Shown here: piece after piece, positions 54,496 to 63,663 of the stretch
How the letters are laid out: every line of letters begins with the position of its first letter
How positions within the stretch are numbered: position 1 is the first letter of the stretch
Origin: Streptomyces sp. 71268
GTDB taxonomy: Bacteria > Actinomycetota > Actinomycetes > Streptomycetales > Streptomycetaceae
Direction of reading: 5' to 3'
Assembly: GCF_029392895.1 (NCBI RefSeq)
Contig: NZ_CP114200.1
Span: 3,131,001 to 3,195,000, forward strand
Length of the DNA: 64,000 bases
The notes under the pieces: generated by a model
The model's database searches: none
Told to the model about the DNA's origin: nothing
The model's input: the letters and a program-made list of their open reading frames with translations, nothing else
Program-made: the position numbers and the translations under genes

Positions 54496-55496
54496 GCCGA
54501 GGGCTCCTTCGCCGTCGCCGCGTCGGCCACGGCCGACGCCTTCGGGGATGCCTCGGCCGGGGCCGGGGCGGGGTCGGTGAGGTGGTCGGCGACCAGGCCA
54601 CGTATGGCGTCCGCCACCGCGTCCGGTACCTCCACCGGGGTCATGTGCCCGATGCCGGGCAGCACGGTCAGGCCGAGTGGGTTGGGCAGCGCTTCCACGA
54701 TCCGGTGGGCGTGCACGGGCGGGGTGAGCCGGTCGGCGGTGCCGACGACGACCGCCGTCGGCGGGGTCAGCTCGCCGACGTTGGCGGCCAGGTCCATCTC
54801 GCCCATCATGTGGCCCCACTGGGCGCGCACCCGGCGCGGGCAGGCGTGCACGATGCGGGCGCAGGCGTCGGTCATCTCGCGCGTCGCGGCCCGCCCCATC
54901 GTCACGTACCTGAGCACCCGGCGGCCGACCGGCGTGACCCGACCCAGCGGCGCCGCCGAGCCCAGCACCAGGGTGTGCACCCGTTCCCGGACGCGGCCCC
55001 TGGGCGTGGGCACCACCAGCGTCTCGGCCAGCAGCGCGCCGGCGCCGGTGCTGCACATCAGCACGGCGGCGGCCCGCTCGCGCAGCTCGGGGCGGCGCGC
55101 CGCGGCCATGATCGTCATGCCGCCCATGGAGTGGCCCACGACGACCGCCTGTTCCCTGCGGCCGTCCGGGCCGGTGGCCAGGGTTTGGTCGAGCACGGCG
55201 GCCAGGTCGTCGGCGAGCGTCTCGGTGGTGTAGCCGCCGTACGGGGGCGGGGCGGAGCGGCCGTGCCCGCGCTGGTCGTAGGCGATGACCCGGTGGTCGC
55301 GCGACAGCTCCCTGATCACCGGCGCCCAGAAGGCTATGGAGCAGGTCCAGCCGTGCGCGAGCACCACGGTCGGGGCGCCGCCCGGGCCGTACTCCTCGAC
55401 GTGCAGGGCGGCGCCGTCGGCGGATGTGACGGTCAGTTCGCGGGCGGGGGTGGGCGGGGCGTACCTGCCCTGGGTGGCGTGGATCGGCCGGTTCAC
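54492..55496 (-). CDS. Alpha/beta hydrolase, second gene of BVMO operon
   Basis: 334 aa from GTG 55496, overlapping the monooxygenase stop (GTGA). LAHGWTCSIAFWAPVIRELS provides the oxyanion HG motif, VVVGHSMGGMT the nucleophile Ser (about 123), VVGTADRLTPP the acid Asp and GIGHMTPVEVP the His. A cap region with RVHTLVLGSAAPLGRVTPVG lies between. In a Baeyer-Villiger pathway such an enzyme opens the ester or lactone product; this role is inferred from coupling to the gene before it. The C-terminal 30 residues are Ala/Pro-rich. Confidence 0.9.
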   Translation of the reverse strand: MNRPIHATQGRYAPPTPARELTVTSADGAALHVEEYGPGGAPTVVLAHGWTCSIAFWAPVIRELSRDHRVIAYDQRGHGRSAPPPYGGYTTETLADDLAAVLDQTLATGPDGRREQAVVVGHSMGGMTIMAAARRPELRERAAAVLMCSTGAGALLAETLVVPTPRGRVRERVHTLVLGSAAPLGRVTPVGRRVLRYVTMGRAATREMTDACARIVHACPRRVRAQWGHMMGEMDLAANVGELTPPTAVVVGTADRLTPPVHAHRIVEALPNPLGLTVLPGIGHMTPVEVPDAVADAIRGLVADHLTDPAPAPAEASPKASAVADAATAKEPSA

Positions 55497-57148
55497 GCTA
55501 TGGCCTCCGTGGACGGGCCGTCGGCCCGCGGCCCGCCGGCCGGGGCGGCCGGCGCCGCGGCGCGCTTGGCGGACGTGGCGGACGTGGCGGACGTGGCGGA
55601 CGCGGCCGGCCTACCCGCCGGCGCGCCCCCGGCATGCCCGGCGCCGGCGCCTGCCGCAGCGGAGACGCTCGCCCGCTGTGGGGCGCGCAGCACCTCGTAC
55701 TCGGCGAGGTTGACCTCGCGGGTGGCCCGGCGGAACTCGCTGGTGGTGCCGGGCCAGACGGTGGTGTTGCGGCCGTTCGCGTCCAGGTACCAGCTGTCGC
55801 AGCCGCCGACGTTCCACACGGTGCGCTTCATCCGCTCCTGCACCCGGTGCGACCAGGCGTGCACGGCGGACGGGCGGGCGTCGAGCGCGGCCCGGCCACC
55901 CAGGGTGTCGAGTTGGCGCAGGTAGTCGACGAGGTAGTTGAGCTGCGACTCGATCATCAGGATCATCGAGCTGTTCCCGAGGCCCGTGTTGGGGCCGATG
56001 ATCGTCATGAAGTTGGGGAACCCGGCGGCCGTGCTGCCGCGCAGCCCCTCCATCCCCTCCTTCCACTCCTCGGCCAGCGTCGTGCCGGCGGCGCCCGTGA
56101 CGCGCCGCGCGATGGGCATGTCCGTGACGTGGAAGCCGGTGCCGAAGATGATCGCGTCGACCTCGGTCTCGGTCCCGTCGGCCGCGACCAGCGTGGAGCC
56201 GCGCACCTCGCTCAGGCCGGAGGCCACGACGTCCACGTGGGGCTTGGCGAGTGCCGGGTAGTAGCTGTTGGACAGCAGGATGCGCTTGCAGCCGATGCGG
56301 TAGTCGGGCGTGAGCTTGGCGCGCAGCGCGGGGTCCTTGATGGCCTTGCGCAGGTGCGACTTGGCCAACGCCTCGACCAGGCCGAGCTGGTTGGGGCGCT
56401 TGGTGAAGGCGCTGACCTGCAACTCGCGGATGCCCCACAGCAGTCCACGGCGCGCCGCGCGCGTCGCGGGCACCCGGGTGTGCAGCCATTGCTCGACGCC
56501 GGTGATCTTCCGGTCGGCGCGCGGCAGCACCCACGGCGGGGTGCGCTGGAAGAGGGTGAGGCGCTCGACCGTGGGCTCGATGGCGGGCACGATCTGGATG
56601 GCGGAGGCGCCCGTACCGATCATGGCGACGCGCTTGCCGCGCAGGTCGTAGTCGTGGTCCCAGCGCGCCGAGTGGAAGACCCGGCCGGGGAAGGAGTCGA
56701 GGCCGGGGACGGCGGGGATCTGCGGGTCGGAGAGCGGGCCGGTGGCGGAGACGAGGACGTCGGCGGTGTACGCGCCGCTGGCGGTGTCGATCTCCCAGTA
56801 CAGCTCGTCGCCGTTCCACCGCGCGCCGCGCACCTCGGAGTTGAACCGCAGGTGCGGGCGGAGGCCGAAGGTGTCGGTGACCCGCTCCAGGTAGGCCCGG
56901 ATGTGCGGCTGGCCGGAGAAGTTGCGCGGCCACTCGGGGTTGGGCGCGAAGGAGAAGGAGTACAGGTGCGAGGGCACGTCGCAGGCGCAGCCCGGGTAGC
57001 TGTTGTCGCGCCAGGTGCCGCCGACGGCGTCGGCCCGCTCCAGGATCACGAAGTCGGTGATGCCCTCGCGACGCAGCCGGACCGCCGCCCCAAGCCCACC
57101 GAAGCCGGTGCCGATCACCGCCACCCGCACATGCTCATGCTCGGCCAT
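55493..57148 (-). CDS. Baeyer-Villiger-type flavin monooxygenase
   Basis: 551 aa from ATG 57148, GGGAGG 7 nt upstream. FAD site VIGTGFGGLGAAVRL (about 10-24), the BVMO fingerprint FPGRVFHSARWDHD (F-x-G-x3-H-x3-W-D, about 158-171), NADPH site MIGTGASAIQIVPAI, and a late ATG-like segment IIFGTGFHVTD. It converts ketones to esters or lactones using NADPH and O2; substrate unknown. The C-terminal 60 residues are Ala/Gly/Ser/Thr low complexity with a SAT-SAT-SAT repeat encoded by a 9-bp tandem. First gene of an operon with hydrolase and SDR; divergent from a MerR gene. Confidence 0.92.
   Translation of the reverse strand: MAEHEHVRVAVIGTGFGGLGAAVRLRREGITDFVILERADAVGGTWRDNSYPGCACDVPSHLYSFSFAPNPEWPRNFSGQPHIRAYLERVTDTFGLRPHLRFNSEVRGARWNGDELYWEIDTASGAYTADVLVSATGPLSDPQIPAVPGLDSFPGRVFHSARWDHDYDLRGKRVAMIGTGASAIQIVPAIEPTVERLTLFQRTPPWVLPRADRKITGVEQWLHTRVPATRAARRGLLWGIRELQVSAFTKRPNQLGLVEALAKSHLRKAIKDPALRAKLTPDYRIGCKRILLSNSYYPALAKPHVDVVASGLSEVRGSTLVAADGTETEVDAIIFGTGFHVTDMPIARRVTGAAGTTLAEEWKEGMEGLRGSTAAGFPNFMTIIGPNTGLGNSSMILMIESQLNYLVDYLRQLDTLGGRAALDARPSAVHAWSHRVQERMKRTVWNVGGCDSWYLDANGRNTTVWPGTTSEFRRATREVNLAEYEVLRAPQRASVSAAAGAGAGHAGGAPAGRPAASATSATSATSAKRAAAPAAPAGGPRADGPSTEAIA
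55568..55603. repeat. 9-bp tandem repeat inside monooxygenase gene
   Basis: GGCGGACGT is repeated four times (last copy GGCGGACGC), in phase with codons, coding the SAT repeats of the disordered C-terminal tail. A likely slippage site that keeps the frame. Confidence 0.75.
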
Positions 57149-57386
57149 GCCGCCGCCTCCCGAATCGAGGAACCGCGCCAGCAATCACTGGCACGGTTAG
57201 GAGGGTAAGGCAGGAACATACCGAGCGGTAGGGGTTGGGCGAGGGGAAGTTACCGGCGGTTGCACCCCACCGCCGTACGCCCGGAAACCGCCTCGGAACC
57301 GCCGCGCGACCCACGCGCGCCACGCCGTAGCGCACACCCGACGCCGGGCCCGCCGCCACCGGGCCGGGTCGGCATAGGCTGCTCGG

Positions 57387-58214
57387 GTGGCGAAGACGAC
57401 AGAGGCCGAGCAGGGGCGCGAGTACCGCATGGCGGAGTTGGCCGAAGAGGCCGGCATCACCGTACGGACGCTGCGCTTCTACCGCGAGCGCAAGCTCATC
57501 CCGCCGCCCCGCCGCGAGGGCCGCATCGCCTGGTACACCGAGCACCACCTGGCCAGGCTGCGCACCATCGCGGCGCTCCTGGAGCGGGGCCACACGCTGG
57601 GCGGCATAGCGGAGTTGCTGACCGCCTTCGAGAGCGGACGCGACGTGGGCGAGGTGCTCGGCCTGGCGGCGGCCATACCGGTGCCCTGGTCGGAGGAGAC
57701 CCCGGTCAGGCTCACCCCGCAGGAGCTGGCCGACTACTTCACCGGCGAGGTCACCCCGGAGAACCTGGCCACCTCGCTGGACCTGGGCTACCTGGCCGTG
57801 GACGGCGACGACCTCGTCCACGTCAGCCGCCGCCTGCTCGACGCCTCCCACGACCTGGTCCGCAAGGGCGTGCCGCTGGCCGAGGTGCTCGCCGCCGGGC
57901 GGGAGTTGCGGCAGCACATGGAGGCCGTCACGGAGAGCTTCACCGAACTCGTACGCACCCACGTGCTGGCCGACGTCGTCGCCCGGGCCACCGCCGGCGA
58001 GGGCCTGACACCGGACGAGGCGGCGCACGTCACCAGGACGCTGGACAGCCTGCGGCAGAGCGCCAAGAGCATCGTCGACGCCGAACTCTCCCTGGCCATG
58101 GACCGCCGCGTCCGGGCCGAGCTGGAGAAGTGGCTGGGCCCCACCGACGACGGGGCCGCGCGCCCCGCGCCGCCGGACGCGGCGGACGGCCCGCCGGCGA
58201 GCGCGCGGGACTGA
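57387..58214 (+). CDS. MerR-family regulator
   Basis: 275 aa from GTG 57387; TAGGCT (57375-57380) is 6 nt before it, so the mRNA is probably leaderless. The winged HTH is at about 15-80: YRMAELAEEAGITVRTLRFY, then RERKLIPPPRREGRIAWYTE. The C-terminal domain (about 110-250) is a large helical effector domain without Cys clusters, so it is not a metal sensor. It is divergent from the BVMO-hydrolase-SDR operon and is its likely regulator. Confidence 0.9.
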   Translation: MAKTTEAEQGREYRMAELAEEAGITVRTLRFYRERKLIPPPRREGRIAWYTEHHLARLRTIAALLERGHTLGGIAELLTAFESGRDVGEVLGLAAAIPVPWSEETPVRLTPQELADYFTGEVTPENLATSLDLGYLAVDGDDLVHVSRRLLDASHDLVRKGVPLAEVLAAGRELRQHMEAVTESFTELVRTHVLADVVARATAGEGLTPDEAAHVTRTLDSLRQSAKSIVDAELSLAMDRRVRAELEKWLGPTDDGAARPAPPDAADGPPASARD

Positions 58215-58227
58215 CCCCGAACGCGCC

Positions 58228-58266
58228 ACCGGGCCGCCCCGGGACCGGCAGCCGGTCCCGGCGGCC
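58228..58266. terminator. Bidirectional terminator
   Basis: GGCCGCCCCGGGACCGG and CCGGTCCCGGCGGCC pair around CAG between the convergent MerR and exonuclease genes. Confidence 0.75.
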
Positions 58267-58276
58267 GGGCCCGGCG

Positions 58277-59095
58277 TTACGCCGCCGCGTACGTGACCGT
58301 CACCGGCGCGTGGTCCGACCAGCGCAGGTCGTAGGAGGCCGCGCGCTCCACGACGGCCGAGGTGGCGCGCTCGGCGAGCCCCGGGGTCGCCACGTGGTAG
58401 TCGATGCGCCAGCCGCTGTCGTTGTCGAACGCCTTCCCCCGGTAGCTCCACCAGGTGTACGGGCCCTCGACGTCCGGGTGCAGGCGCCGCACCACGTCCG
58501 TGTAGCCGCCCTCGTCGAAGAGGCGGCCGAGCCAGTCGCGCTCCTCGGGCAGGAAGCCGGCGCTCTTGCGGTTGGCCTTCCAGTTCTTCAGGTCGGCCTC
58601 GCGGTGCGCGATGTTCCAGTCGCCGCAGACCAGCACCTCACGCCCGGTGGCGGCGGCCCGCTCGCGCAGCTCCTTCAGGTAGGGCAGGAACTCGCCCATG
58701 AAGCGTTCCTTCTCCTCCTGCCGGGGCGTGCCCGCCTCGCCGGAGGGGAGGTAGAGGCTCGCGACGGTCAGCCCCGGCAGGTCGGCCTCCAGGTAGCGCC
58801 CGCTGGCGTCGAACTCGGTCGAGCCGAAGCCGATCTGGGTGCGCTCGGGGCGCTGGCGCGTGTAGAGCGAGACGCCGGCGCGGCCCTTGGCCGCCGCGGG
58901 GGCGTGCACGACGTGCCAGCCCTCGGGCTCGCGCACCTCGGCCGGCAACTGCTCCGGCTCGGCCCGCACCTCCTGGAGACACACCACGTCCGCCTCGGTC
59001 GCCGCCAGCCAGGGCGTGAAGCCCTTCTTCGCGGCGGCCCGCAGACCGTTCACGTTCACCGTCGTGACCTTCGTGACCGCCGTCACCGTACGCAC
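58277..59095 (-). CDS. xth: Exodeoxyribonuclease III
   Basis: AP endonuclease/3'-5' exonuclease of base-excision repair. GTG 59095 (VRTVTAVTKV) is taken as start, with GGGGAGCAAGGGTG before it, giving 272 aa; GTG 59119 would add eight residues and overlap the upstream gene. Motifs: NVNGLRAA with the first Asn, CLQEVRAE (metal Glu), SLYLPSGEAGT, CGDWNIAHREAD, and the C-terminal RIDYHVAT and WSDHAPVTV (catalytic Asp-His). Confidence 0.94.
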   Translation of the reverse strand: MRTVTAVTKVTTVNVNGLRAAAKKGFTPWLAATEADVVCLQEVRAEPEQLPAEVREPEGWHVVHAPAAAKGRAGVSLYTRQRPERTQIGFGSTEFDASGRYLEADLPGLTVASLYLPSGEAGTPRQEEKERFMGEFLPYLKELRERAAATGREVLVCGDWNIAHREADLKNWKANRKSAGFLPEERDWLGRLFDEGGYTDVVRRLHPDVEGPYTWWSYRGKAFDNDSGWRIDYHVATPGLAERATSAVVERAASYDLRWSDHAPVTVTYAAA

Positions 59096-59115
59096 CACCC
59101 TTGCTCCCCGGTCAC

Positions 59116-59508
59116 TCACCGAACCCCAGGCAGCCTACGCGCCACGCGCCGCACCCCGGAGCGCCGCCGGCCCGTCGGCGGAACGCTCGGTTCCGGGGAG
59201 GCGGCGGCGTGCTCCCGGTGCGCGGCGGCCCGGGGCAGGGTGATCCCCTCGGCCGCCGCGGTGACCTCGACGGCCCGGGCGGCCAGCGAGAGCCCGATCT
59301 CCTCCAGCGCGTAGACGGACTCGATCAGCAGGGTCTCGGCCGTCGCCGCCATGGCCTCGCCGCAACGGTTCTGCTCGGCCACGTCCTCCGGGCCGCGCGC
59401 CTCGTCCATGTTCTCCAGCCGGGCGCGCAGCTCCTCGTGCCGCCGCTCCAGGTCATGGACGCGGCGCACCGCGCGCAGGATCTCCGCATCGGTCGGCGTA
59501 ACGATCAT
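59116..59508 (-). CDS. Coiled-coil hypothetical protein
   Basis: 130 aa from ATG 59508 (GGGAG 4 nt upstream); an ATG nine codons earlier is possible. Residues about 8-90 are helical with heptads (ILRAVRRVHDLERRHEELRA, ARLENMDEARGPEDVAEQNR), followed by an Ala/Arg/Pro-rich tail. No known domain. Directly upstream of xth in the same direction; likely co-transcribed. Confidence 0.65.
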   Translation of the reverse strand: MIVTPTDAEILRAVRRVHDLERRHEELRARLENMDEARGPEDVAEQNRCGEAMAATAETLLIESVYALEEIGLSLAARAVEVTAAAEGITLPRAAAHREHAAASPEPSVPPTGRRRSGVRRVARRLPGVR

Positions 59509-59753
59509 GGTGCTCCCTCTCAGCGCGCTGGCCACCTACATCGCGAGAGAGGAGAAATCCGGGCACCACGCCCACATGAGTCCGCAAAAAGTGACCAACG
59601 TCTCAGCCCGTCGACCGCAACCCGGCAGCGCCCGGTCCCGGCCACGCCCGGCCGCGCGCCGCGCCCGCGAGCGGCCGCCGAGGGGCCGCCGAGGGGCCGC
59701 CGAGGGCCCGTAAACCGGTGGCCCCGCCTCGACGCGTCCGTACGATTACCAGA

Positions 59754-60233
59754 ATGCAGATCGTGCCCGTGCCGTATGACCACCCCGATGTCGCGCACCT
59801 CAACGACCTGGTGCAGCAGGAGTACGTCGAGCGCTACGGCGAGCCCGACGACACCAAGCTCCAGGCCCACGAGTTCGAGCCGCCCAGCGGCCTGTACCTG
59901 CTCGCCTACGACGCGGACGGCACCCCGATAGCCAGCGGCGGCTGGCGGTCGCAGGACCAGAGCGACGAGGGGTACGCGGACGGCGACGCGGAGCTGAAGC
60001 GGATGTACGTGGTGCCCGCGGCGCGCGGCCGGGGGCTGGCCCGCCGGATACTCGCCGCCCTCGAAGCGGACGCCCGCGCGGCCGGCCGCACCCGCATGGT
60101 CCTGGAGTCCGGCACCGAGCAGCCGGAGGCGCTGACGCTGTACGCCTCGTGCGCGTACGTGCCGCACGAGCCGAAGTTCGGCCTGTACCGCTTCCACGAC
60201 GAGAGCCGCTGCTTCGTCAAGCCCCTCGGCTAG
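59754..60233 (+). CDS. GNAT-family N-acetyltransferase
   Basis: 159 aa from ATG 59754; TACGAT (59741-59746) is 7 nt before it, a leaderless pattern. Acetyl-CoA site: ELKRMYVVPAARGRGLARRI (about 83-102) with R-G-R-G-L-A; then LESGTEQPEALTLYASCAYV. The end HEPKFGLYRFHDESRCFVKP is typical of a streptomycete GNAT group of unknown substrate. Confidence 0.9.
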   Translation: MQIVPVPYDHPDVAHLNDLVQQEYVERYGEPDDTKLQAHEFEPPSGLYLLAYDADGTPIASGGWRSQDQSDEGYADGDAELKRMYVVPAARGRGLARRILAALEADARAAGRTRMVLESGTEQPEALTLYASCAYVPHEPKFGLYRFHDESRCFVKPLG

Positions 60234-60322
60234 CGGACCGGGCCCCGGCCGCCTCCCGGCCCGGCCGCCCGCCCCGTACGGCCGAGCGGGCCCCCCTTCC
60301 CCTGACGAACGGCGCCCCGCCC

Positions 60323-61285
60323 ATGCAGCCCCTGCCCACGCCGCGCGCCCTGCGCCAACTCCTGGCCGGCGCCGGCCTGTCCGGGCCGGCGGCGGAGCCG
60401 CGCCGCATCGACGAGGGCGGCGAGCACGCCTCCTGGTGGGTCGGTGACGACCACGTGCTCCGGCTCGCCCTCGACCCGGCCGGCGCCGCGCGGCAGCGGC
60501 GCGAGAGCGCGCTGCGCGACCTGCTCCGCGACCGCCTGACGGTCGCCGTGCCGACCAGCGTCGGACGCGGCGAGTGGGCGCCGGGGCTCACCTTCACCCT
60601 CGACACCCGATTGCCCGGCACCAGCGCCGAGGCGCGCCCGCTCTCGCGGGCCGGCGAGGCGGACCTCGCCGCGCTGCTGGCCGGGCTGCGCGCCGTGGAC
60701 CCGGCCGAGGCGGCGGCGCTCGGCCTCCCGTACCGGCCGCCCCGCTCGCTGGAACAGGCATGGCGCGCGGCCGTCGCGGTCGCCGAACGGCTGCGCAACG
60801 ACGGCGAGTTCACGCCAGACCAGTACGCCACGCTCGTCACGACCGCCGCCCCGGCCCCTCCCGCCGCGCGTCCCCCGGCTCCACACCACTCGGCGCCGCC
60901 CACGCCCGCCGACCGAGACGGACCCACGCCCGGCGCGGTGGACACGACGACGGCGCCGGTCGCGTGCCTCTGCCACCTCGACATCAAGGGCGAACACCTG
61001 CTGGTCAGTGACGACGGGCGGGTCACCGGCGTGCTCGACTGGACCGACGCGGCCATCGGCGACCCGGCGGAGGACATCGCGGGCCTGGCCATCGCCGTGG
61101 GCGCGCCGGCCGCCGCCCGCGCGGCCGAACGCGCCGGATACGACCCGGCGTCGCGCCGACGCGGCGTGTCGCTCGCGCGGTACGACACCCTGGTCCGGCT
61201 CGCCGACCGGCTGTACGGGGACGACGACAGCCCGTTGCCGTTGCTGCGCGCCCAGCGGGACCGGGCCTGGCGCGCGACGCCGTAG
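60323..61285 (+). CDS. Aminoglycoside-phosphotransferase-fold protein, degenerate catalytic loop
   Basis: 320 aa from ATG 60323; no good ribosome site, and the longer open frame overlaps the GNAT gene. APH fold: GEHASWWVGDDHVLRLALDP for the ATP lobe, CLCHLDIKGEHLLV (about 216-229) where HxDxxxxN is H-L-D-I-K-G-E-H, so the metal Asn is His, and GVLDWTDAAIGDPAEDIAGL for the metal Asp. An inserted Pro/Ala-rich loop of about 40 residues (175-212) precedes the catalytic loop. The APH family includes macrolide and homoserine kinases; activity is uncertain. Confidence 0.8.
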   Translation: MQPLPTPRALRQLLAGAGLSGPAAEPRRIDEGGEHASWWVGDDHVLRLALDPAGAARQRRESALRDLLRDRLTVAVPTSVGRGEWAPGLTFTLDTRLPGTSAEARPLSRAGEADLAALLAGLRAVDPAEAAALGLPYRPPRSLEQAWRAAVAVAERLRNDGEFTPDQYATLVTTAAPAPPAARPPAPHHSAPPTPADRDGPTPGAVDTTTAPVACLCHLDIKGEHLLVSDDGRVTGVLDWTDAAIGDPAEDIAGLAIAVGAPAAARAAERAGYDPASRRRGVSLARYDTLVRLADRLYGDDDSPLPLLRAQRDRAWRATP

Positions 61286-61434
61286 CCGCGCGCGGTCATT
61301 GCCCCACTCGGCGTATAAGCCCAGTTCCGAGGCGTCGCAAGCGAGATCCCAACTGCGTGGCCCCTAAAAGTAATCCGTAGACTCATCGCACGCCGTGCAC
61401 ACCGTGGACGGCCAGCGACGAGGGAGCGAGCACG

Positions 61435-62250
61435 ATGGCCAAAAACGGTTACCCTGCGGACCGCATCAACACCCAAGAAGCGCACTCCGCGCGCGTGTAC
61501 GACTACATCCTGGGCGGCAAGACCAACTACGTCGTCGACCAGCAGGCCGGCGACGCGATGTGTCAGGAATGGCCCGCCATGCCCGTACACATGCGGGAGA
61601 ACCGGTTCTTCATGCACCGGGCCGCGCAGTACCTCGCCCGCGAGGAGGGCGTCCGCCAGTTCCTCGACATCGGCACCGGCATCCCCACCGAGCCCAACCT
61701 GCACGAGGTCGTCCAGCGCACCGCCCCCGACTCGCGCGTCGTCTACGTCGACAACGACCCGATCGTGCTGACCCACGCTCAGGCGCTCCTCGTCAGCACG
61801 CCGGAGGGGCGCACCGCCTACATCGACGGCGACATGCGCGACCCCGCCGCCATCCTGGCCTCCCCCGAGGTCGCCGAGACCCTGGACCTCACGCGGCCGG
61901 TCGGCCTGATGATCATCGGCATCGTGCACTTCCTGCTCGACGAGGACGACGCGATGGGCATCGTCCGCCGGCTGCTCGACCCGCTCCCCTCCGGCAGCTT
62001 CCTGGCCATGACCATCGGCACGGCCGACTTCGCGCCGACCGAGGTGGGCCGCGTGGCCAGCGAGTACGAGAGCCGCGGCATGCCCATGCGGCTGCGCACC
62101 CGGGCCGAGGCCGAGGCGTTCTTCGACGGCCTCGACCTGGTGGAGCCGGGCGTCACCCAGGTGCACTACTGGAAGCCGGACGCGGACACCGACCCGAACA
62201 TCGACGACCGGGACATCGCCATGTACGGCGGCGTCGCCCGCAAGAACTGA
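61435..62250 (+). CDS. SAM-dependent methyltransferase (DUF574 family)
   Basis: 271 aa from ATG 61435, GAGGGAGCGAG upstream. The family start RINTQEAHSARVYDYILGGK and the NRFFMHRAAQYLA segment are diagnostic, with the SAM motif QFLDIGTGIPTEPNLHEV (about 79-96) and VVYVDNDPIVLTHAQALL. These proteins are greatly expanded in streptomycetes; their substrate is unknown. TAGACT at about 61377 may be the -10 box. Followed by a convergent Rieske gene. Confidence 0.9.
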   Translation: MAKNGYPADRINTQEAHSARVYDYILGGKTNYVVDQQAGDAMCQEWPAMPVHMRENRFFMHRAAQYLAREEGVRQFLDIGTGIPTEPNLHEVVQRTAPDSRVVYVDNDPIVLTHAQALLVSTPEGRTAYIDGDMRDPAAILASPEVAETLDLTRPVGLMIIGIVHFLLDEDDAMGIVRRLLDPLPSGSFLAMTIGTADFAPTEVGRVASEYESRGMPMRLRTRAEAEAFFDGLDLVEPGVTQVHYWKPDADTDPNIDDRDIAMYGGVARKN

Positions 62251-62316
62251 GCCCCGCCCCGGGCCCGCCGTCCGCGCCCGCCGCCCGCGCCCGCCATCGC
62301 GACGCGCCCCGTCGCG

Positions 62317-63366
62317 TCAGGCGGGGCGGCGGGCCGGCTGCCGCCCGCCGGGCCAGTCGCTGTAGAACTGGCGGGCCCACCTGCGGTACTTGGTGATCGG
62401 CCCGTCCCCCTGCGCCAACCTCGGGTGCTCCAGATAGGTGTTGTGCGCCCAGACGGGGAGGTCGCGGTTGGTCTCGAAGGTGCTGAACCACGCGAGCGGC
62501 CCCGGCGCCAGGGCGGCCAGCGCGCGGGCGGCGCCACGGTGGCGTACGCCCGCGAACCGTACGGCGACGGCCAACCGCATCTCGATCCGCACCGGGTCCA
62601 ACGGCACCACGCAGAACCACGCGCGCATCTCCATGCCGATGGCCGGCACGGTCGTCTCGGCGATGAAGACGCCGAGCCCCTGCACCGTCGCGCGCATCAC
62701 CGGCGCCGAGGCGAACAGCACGTTCTTCTTGCCGCCCACCCGCGCGAGGCGGTACGCGGACGTCATCCGTGGCCCCTCGAACCGGGGCTCCTCCACCATC
62801 CGCACTCCCAGCCGGTGAATGGGGGTGAAGTGCCCGGTGTCGATGACGTTCTCCATGAAGTCCTGCGGGTGCGCCACGAGCGTGCGCACGAGGCCGCGGA
62901 CCGGCCCGAACCCCTCGGCCGCCGGGGGCGCCGTCACCTCCCACGACGGGGGTTCGCCCCGGGCGTGCCACCACACGAAGACCAGCCCGGCGACCTCCCG
63001 GCTCACCACCGCGCCCAGCCGTGCCCTGGGCGGTGGCGTGCCGTACCCGGTCCGTACGCACTCGCCCTCGGGGCCGAACGCGAAGTGGTGGAAGGGGCAG
63101 ACGAGTTCCTCGCCCTCCACCCGCCCACCGTGCCCCAGGTGCGCCCCCAGGTGCGGGCAGAACGGCCGCACGGCGCGCAGTCGCCCGCTCCGCGTGCGGT
63201 AGACCACCAAGTCCTCACCCATCAGCCGGCGGGTGAGCACGCGCCCGGGCCGCAGCTCGGCGCTGCTGGCGACGGCGAACCAGCCGTCGGGATAGGGCGG
63301 GGGCGCCGCCGGGGACGGTACGGCGGGCAACGGCGGTCCGGACCGGTCCGGCTTCGACAGGTTCAT
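62317..63366 (-). CDS. Rieske non-haem iron oxygenase (KshA/Neverland-like)
   Basis: 349 aa from ATG 63366. Rieske centre: CPHLGAHLG (about 70-78) and CPFHHFAFG (about 90-98), the C-x-H-x(n)-C-x2-H set. The mononuclear iron site is in ENVIDTGHFTPIHR (about 174-187), the D/H-x3-H facial triad region. The order and the C-terminal FSTFETNRDLPVWAHNTYLE resemble steroid/cholesterol-modifying Rieske oxygenases; a hydrophobic terpenoid substrate is inferred. No reductase gene is adjacent. Faces the MarR gene. Confidence 0.9.
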   Translation of the reverse strand: MNLSKPDRSGPPLPAVPSPAAPPPYPDGWFAVASSAELRPGRVLTRRLMGEDLVVYRTRSGRLRAVRPFCPHLGAHLGHGGRVEGEELVCPFHHFAFGPEGECVRTGYGTPPPRARLGAVVSREVAGLVFVWWHARGEPPSWEVTAPPAAEGFGPVRGLVRTLVAHPQDFMENVIDTGHFTPIHRLGVRMVEEPRFEGPRMTSAYRLARVGGKKNVLFASAPVMRATVQGLGVFIAETTVPAIGMEMRAWFCVVPLDPVRIEMRLAVAVRFAGVRHRGAARALAALAPGPLAWFSTFETNRDLPVWAHNTYLEHPRLAQGDGPITKYRRWARQFYSDWPGGRQPARRPA

Positions 63367-63663
63367 GGTGACCCCTCCAGCTCAGGTTTCACGCGGTTTC
63401 CGCGCCACGTCCGACAACCGGGGCCGGCCCCGCCGCGCGGGCTCACCTCAGCGTCACGCCGGCCCGCGCGCCACGGCGGCCCTTCGGGCGAGGCTCACCG
63501 GAAGACGTGAAACGGGTGCGAGCCGGGTTTAGTCGGGCACCGCGCGCAGAAGGCCGGCCAGACGGCGGACGCATCCCGCCGCGACTGACACAGGCCGGCG
63601 CGCGCCCGCCGATGGGGCAGGCGCGAGACGTTCTCAAACAGCACTGAATTTCCCGCCTTTACG

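Noticed and set aside
53599..55056. 485-codon SDR frame
   Set aside because: The first 187 codons overlap the alpha/beta hydrolase in another frame and are Arg/Gly-rich; ATG 54495 with its ATGA overlap is the real start.
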